The notes below the pieces were generated by a model, which did not search any database, was not told the origin of the DNA, and saw nothing but the letters and a program-made list of their open reading frames with translations. The position numbers and the translations under genes were made by a program. A stretch of DNA of 7,321 nt from Bacteroides sp. (GTDB lineage: Bacteria; Bacteroidota; Bacteroidia; Bacteroidales; SM23-62): positions 1 to 7,321 of the forward strand of contig DAOUVF010000148.1 in assembly GCA_030667765.1 (NCBI GenBank), in the 5' to 3' direction. This document shows positions 6,476 to 7,321 of this stretch, one piece after another (within the stretch, counting starts at the first letter, position 1; each line of letters starts with the position of its first letter).

Positions 6476-7045
6476 ATGAAGCGGACTTTTATTGCTATTA
6501 AGACAGAACCTGGGGAGAAGATTAGAGATTGTATTTCTCACAGTAAGACTTGCCTTAAAGGTGAAAGAATAAAATGGATCAGTCCGTCACAATTGCATTT
6601 TACGCTGGCATTCCTTGGTGATACCAGCATTGACCAGATAAAACTCACCGGGCAAATGCTGAGCCGGGTCGTACCGGTTTATGATGCTCCTTTAGTACGA
6701 TACATTGGATTGGGTTTTTTCAGGAATATCAAGAATCCGAGGGTACTGTGGATTGGTCTGGATATTGACCCCTTAATCAGGAAAATGAAAGCTGAACTTG
6801 ACAGGGAATTGAAGCACCTTGGATTCCGGATAGATAGAAGGGATTTTCATCCTCACCTGACACTGGCCCGGATCAAATGGATGCAAAATAAGGAGGCCTT
6901 GGAGGATCTGCTGCATGCGTACAGGGATTATTACTTCCAGGAAAGCACCATCAGGAAACTGGTCTATTACGAAAGTGTTTTAGGTAGCGAGGGACCAACA
7001 TACAAGGTGATTAAGAGCGTCGGGTTTAAATATGCCTCCCCCTGA
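6476..7045 (+). CDS. thpR: RNA 2',3'-cyclic phosphodiesterase (2H superfamily)
   Basis: This 189-residue cytosolic enzyme belongs to the 2H phosphoesterase family, also named 2'-5' RNA ligase LigT. Members open RNA 2',3'-cyclic phosphates, and some reversibly join 2'-5' linkages in tRNA halves in vitro. Both catalytic H-x-[TS]-x motifs are present: HFTL at 41-44 and HLTL at 127-130, spaced as in the family. The N-terminus MKRTFIAIKTEPGEKI is the usual opening strand, followed by the typical IKWISPSQLHFTLAFLGD. YYESVLGSEGPTYKVI (164-179) is the normal C-terminal signature. The protein is complete and of usual length. Its last 20 bases overlap the end of the oppositely oriented sugar transferase gene. 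There is no adjacent RNA repair or tRNA gene, so the physiological substrate is not indicated. Confidence 0.94.
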   Translation: MKRTFIAIKTEPGEKIRDCISHSKTCLKGERIKWISPSQLHFTLAFLGDTSIDQIKLTGQMLSRVVPVYDAPLVRYIGLGFFRNIKNPRVLWIGLDIDPLIRKMKAELDRELKHLGFRIDRRDFHPHLTLARIKWMQNKEALEDLLHAYRDYYFQESTIRKLVYYESVLGSEGPTYKVIKSVGFKYASP

Positions 7046-7321
7046 AAAGGGTAAGGACGGTAAAGATCATGATCTGAAAATCCACGAACAGGGACATGTT
7101 TTCTATATAGAGGAGGTCGTATTTAAGACGCTTGATCATTTCATCCACATTCACAGCATAGCCATATTTTACCTGTCCCCAGGAAGTGATCCCCGGTTTC
7201 ACTTTATGCAGGTGGATATAGTGGGGGGCTCTTTGCACGATCTGGTCGATAAAATACTTTCTTTCGGGCCTTGGTCCGACCAGCGACATCTCACCTTTCA
7301 ATACATTCCAGAAATTGGGTA
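7026..7321 (-). CDS. Polyprenyl-phosphate sugar transferase, C-terminal part
   Basis: This is the last ~98 residues of a bacterial sugar transferase of the WcaJ/WbaP/PglC family. These membrane enzymes place a sugar-1-phosphate on undecaprenyl phosphate to start exopolysaccharide, capsule, O-antigen or glycan synthesis. The frame is open through the right edge: codons before the TTG at 7301 read P-N-F-W-N-V, so that TTG is an internal Leu. The diagnostic block PNFWNVLKGEMSLVGPRPER is followed by the typical KPGITSWGQVKYGYA and a C-terminal helix ending FTVLTLFRGRHI. The family's catalytic Asp-Glu pair normally sits immediately before this block, so it should lie just outside the window. Whether the protein is the short PglC type or the long WcaJ type with extra N-terminal membrane helices cannot be told here. 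It may mark the edge of a polysaccharide locus to the right. Confidence 0.94.
   Translation of the reverse strand, partial: PNFWNVLKGEMSLVGPRPERKYFIDQIVQRAPHYIHLHKVKPGITSWGQVKYGYAVNVDEMIKRLKYDLLYIENMSLFVDFQIMIFTVLTLFRGRHI

Noticed and set aside
7064..7075. Perfect 12-base palindrome AGATCATGATCT
   Set aside because: It lies in conserved sugar transferase codons (Q-I-M-I-F) and is short enough to occur by chance.
7299..7301. TTG as the start of the sugar transferase
   Set aside because: Codons before it encode P-N-F-W-N-V, which is part of the family's conserved block, so the protein continues off the right edge.

Overview
The window looks like chromosomal DNA from a member of the Bacteroidota. 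The main evidence is a secreted protein ending in a type IX secretion (T9SS) sorting domain, a DUF4294 protein (a family known almost only from this phylum), a TonB-dependent receptor, and start codons with no Shine-Dalgarno sequence ahead of them. GC looks like the mid-40s per cent by eye. Nothing marks a mobile element, and no tRNA, rRNA or CRISPR array is visible. Coding density is very high: seven genes fill all but a few hundred bases.

Layout. Positions 1-2535 (+) hold most of a TonB-dependent outer-membrane receptor whose N-terminus lies off the left edge. After 46 bases comes a secreted, probably beta-helical T9SS cargo protein (2582-4192, +). These two probably form a transport operon. 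Its stop codon is only 6 bases from that of a leucine-rich-repeat lipoprotein on the opposite strand (4199-4969, -). A 129-base divergent intergenic region with a perfect 20-base dyad separates the lipoprotein from a DUF4294 protein (5099-5755, +). That gene converges, with a 10-base gap, on elbB, a DJ-1/PfpI-type glyoxalase (5766-6413, -). A 62-base AT-rich divergent spacer leads to thpR, an RNA 2',3'-cyclic phosphodiesterase (6476-7045, +). The last 20 bases of thpR overlap the 3' end of a polyprenyl-phosphate sugar transferase that runs off the right edge (7026-7321, -).

How the genes fit together. Only the first two show an obvious functional link: a surface-displayed T9SS protein beside a TonB-dependent receptor that has no SusD partner in view. 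The other genes alternate in strand and look like independent single-gene units: an envelope lipoprotein, an exported DUF4294 protein, two small enzymes, and the start of a possible polysaccharide locus on the right. The strongest unexplained signals are at the DUF4294 gene. A T8 tract followed 7 bases later by an 11-bp hairpin sits in its signal-peptide region and resembles a -1 frameshift element. A perfect dyad lies just upstream, and a threefold 7-residue repeat follows the signal peptide.
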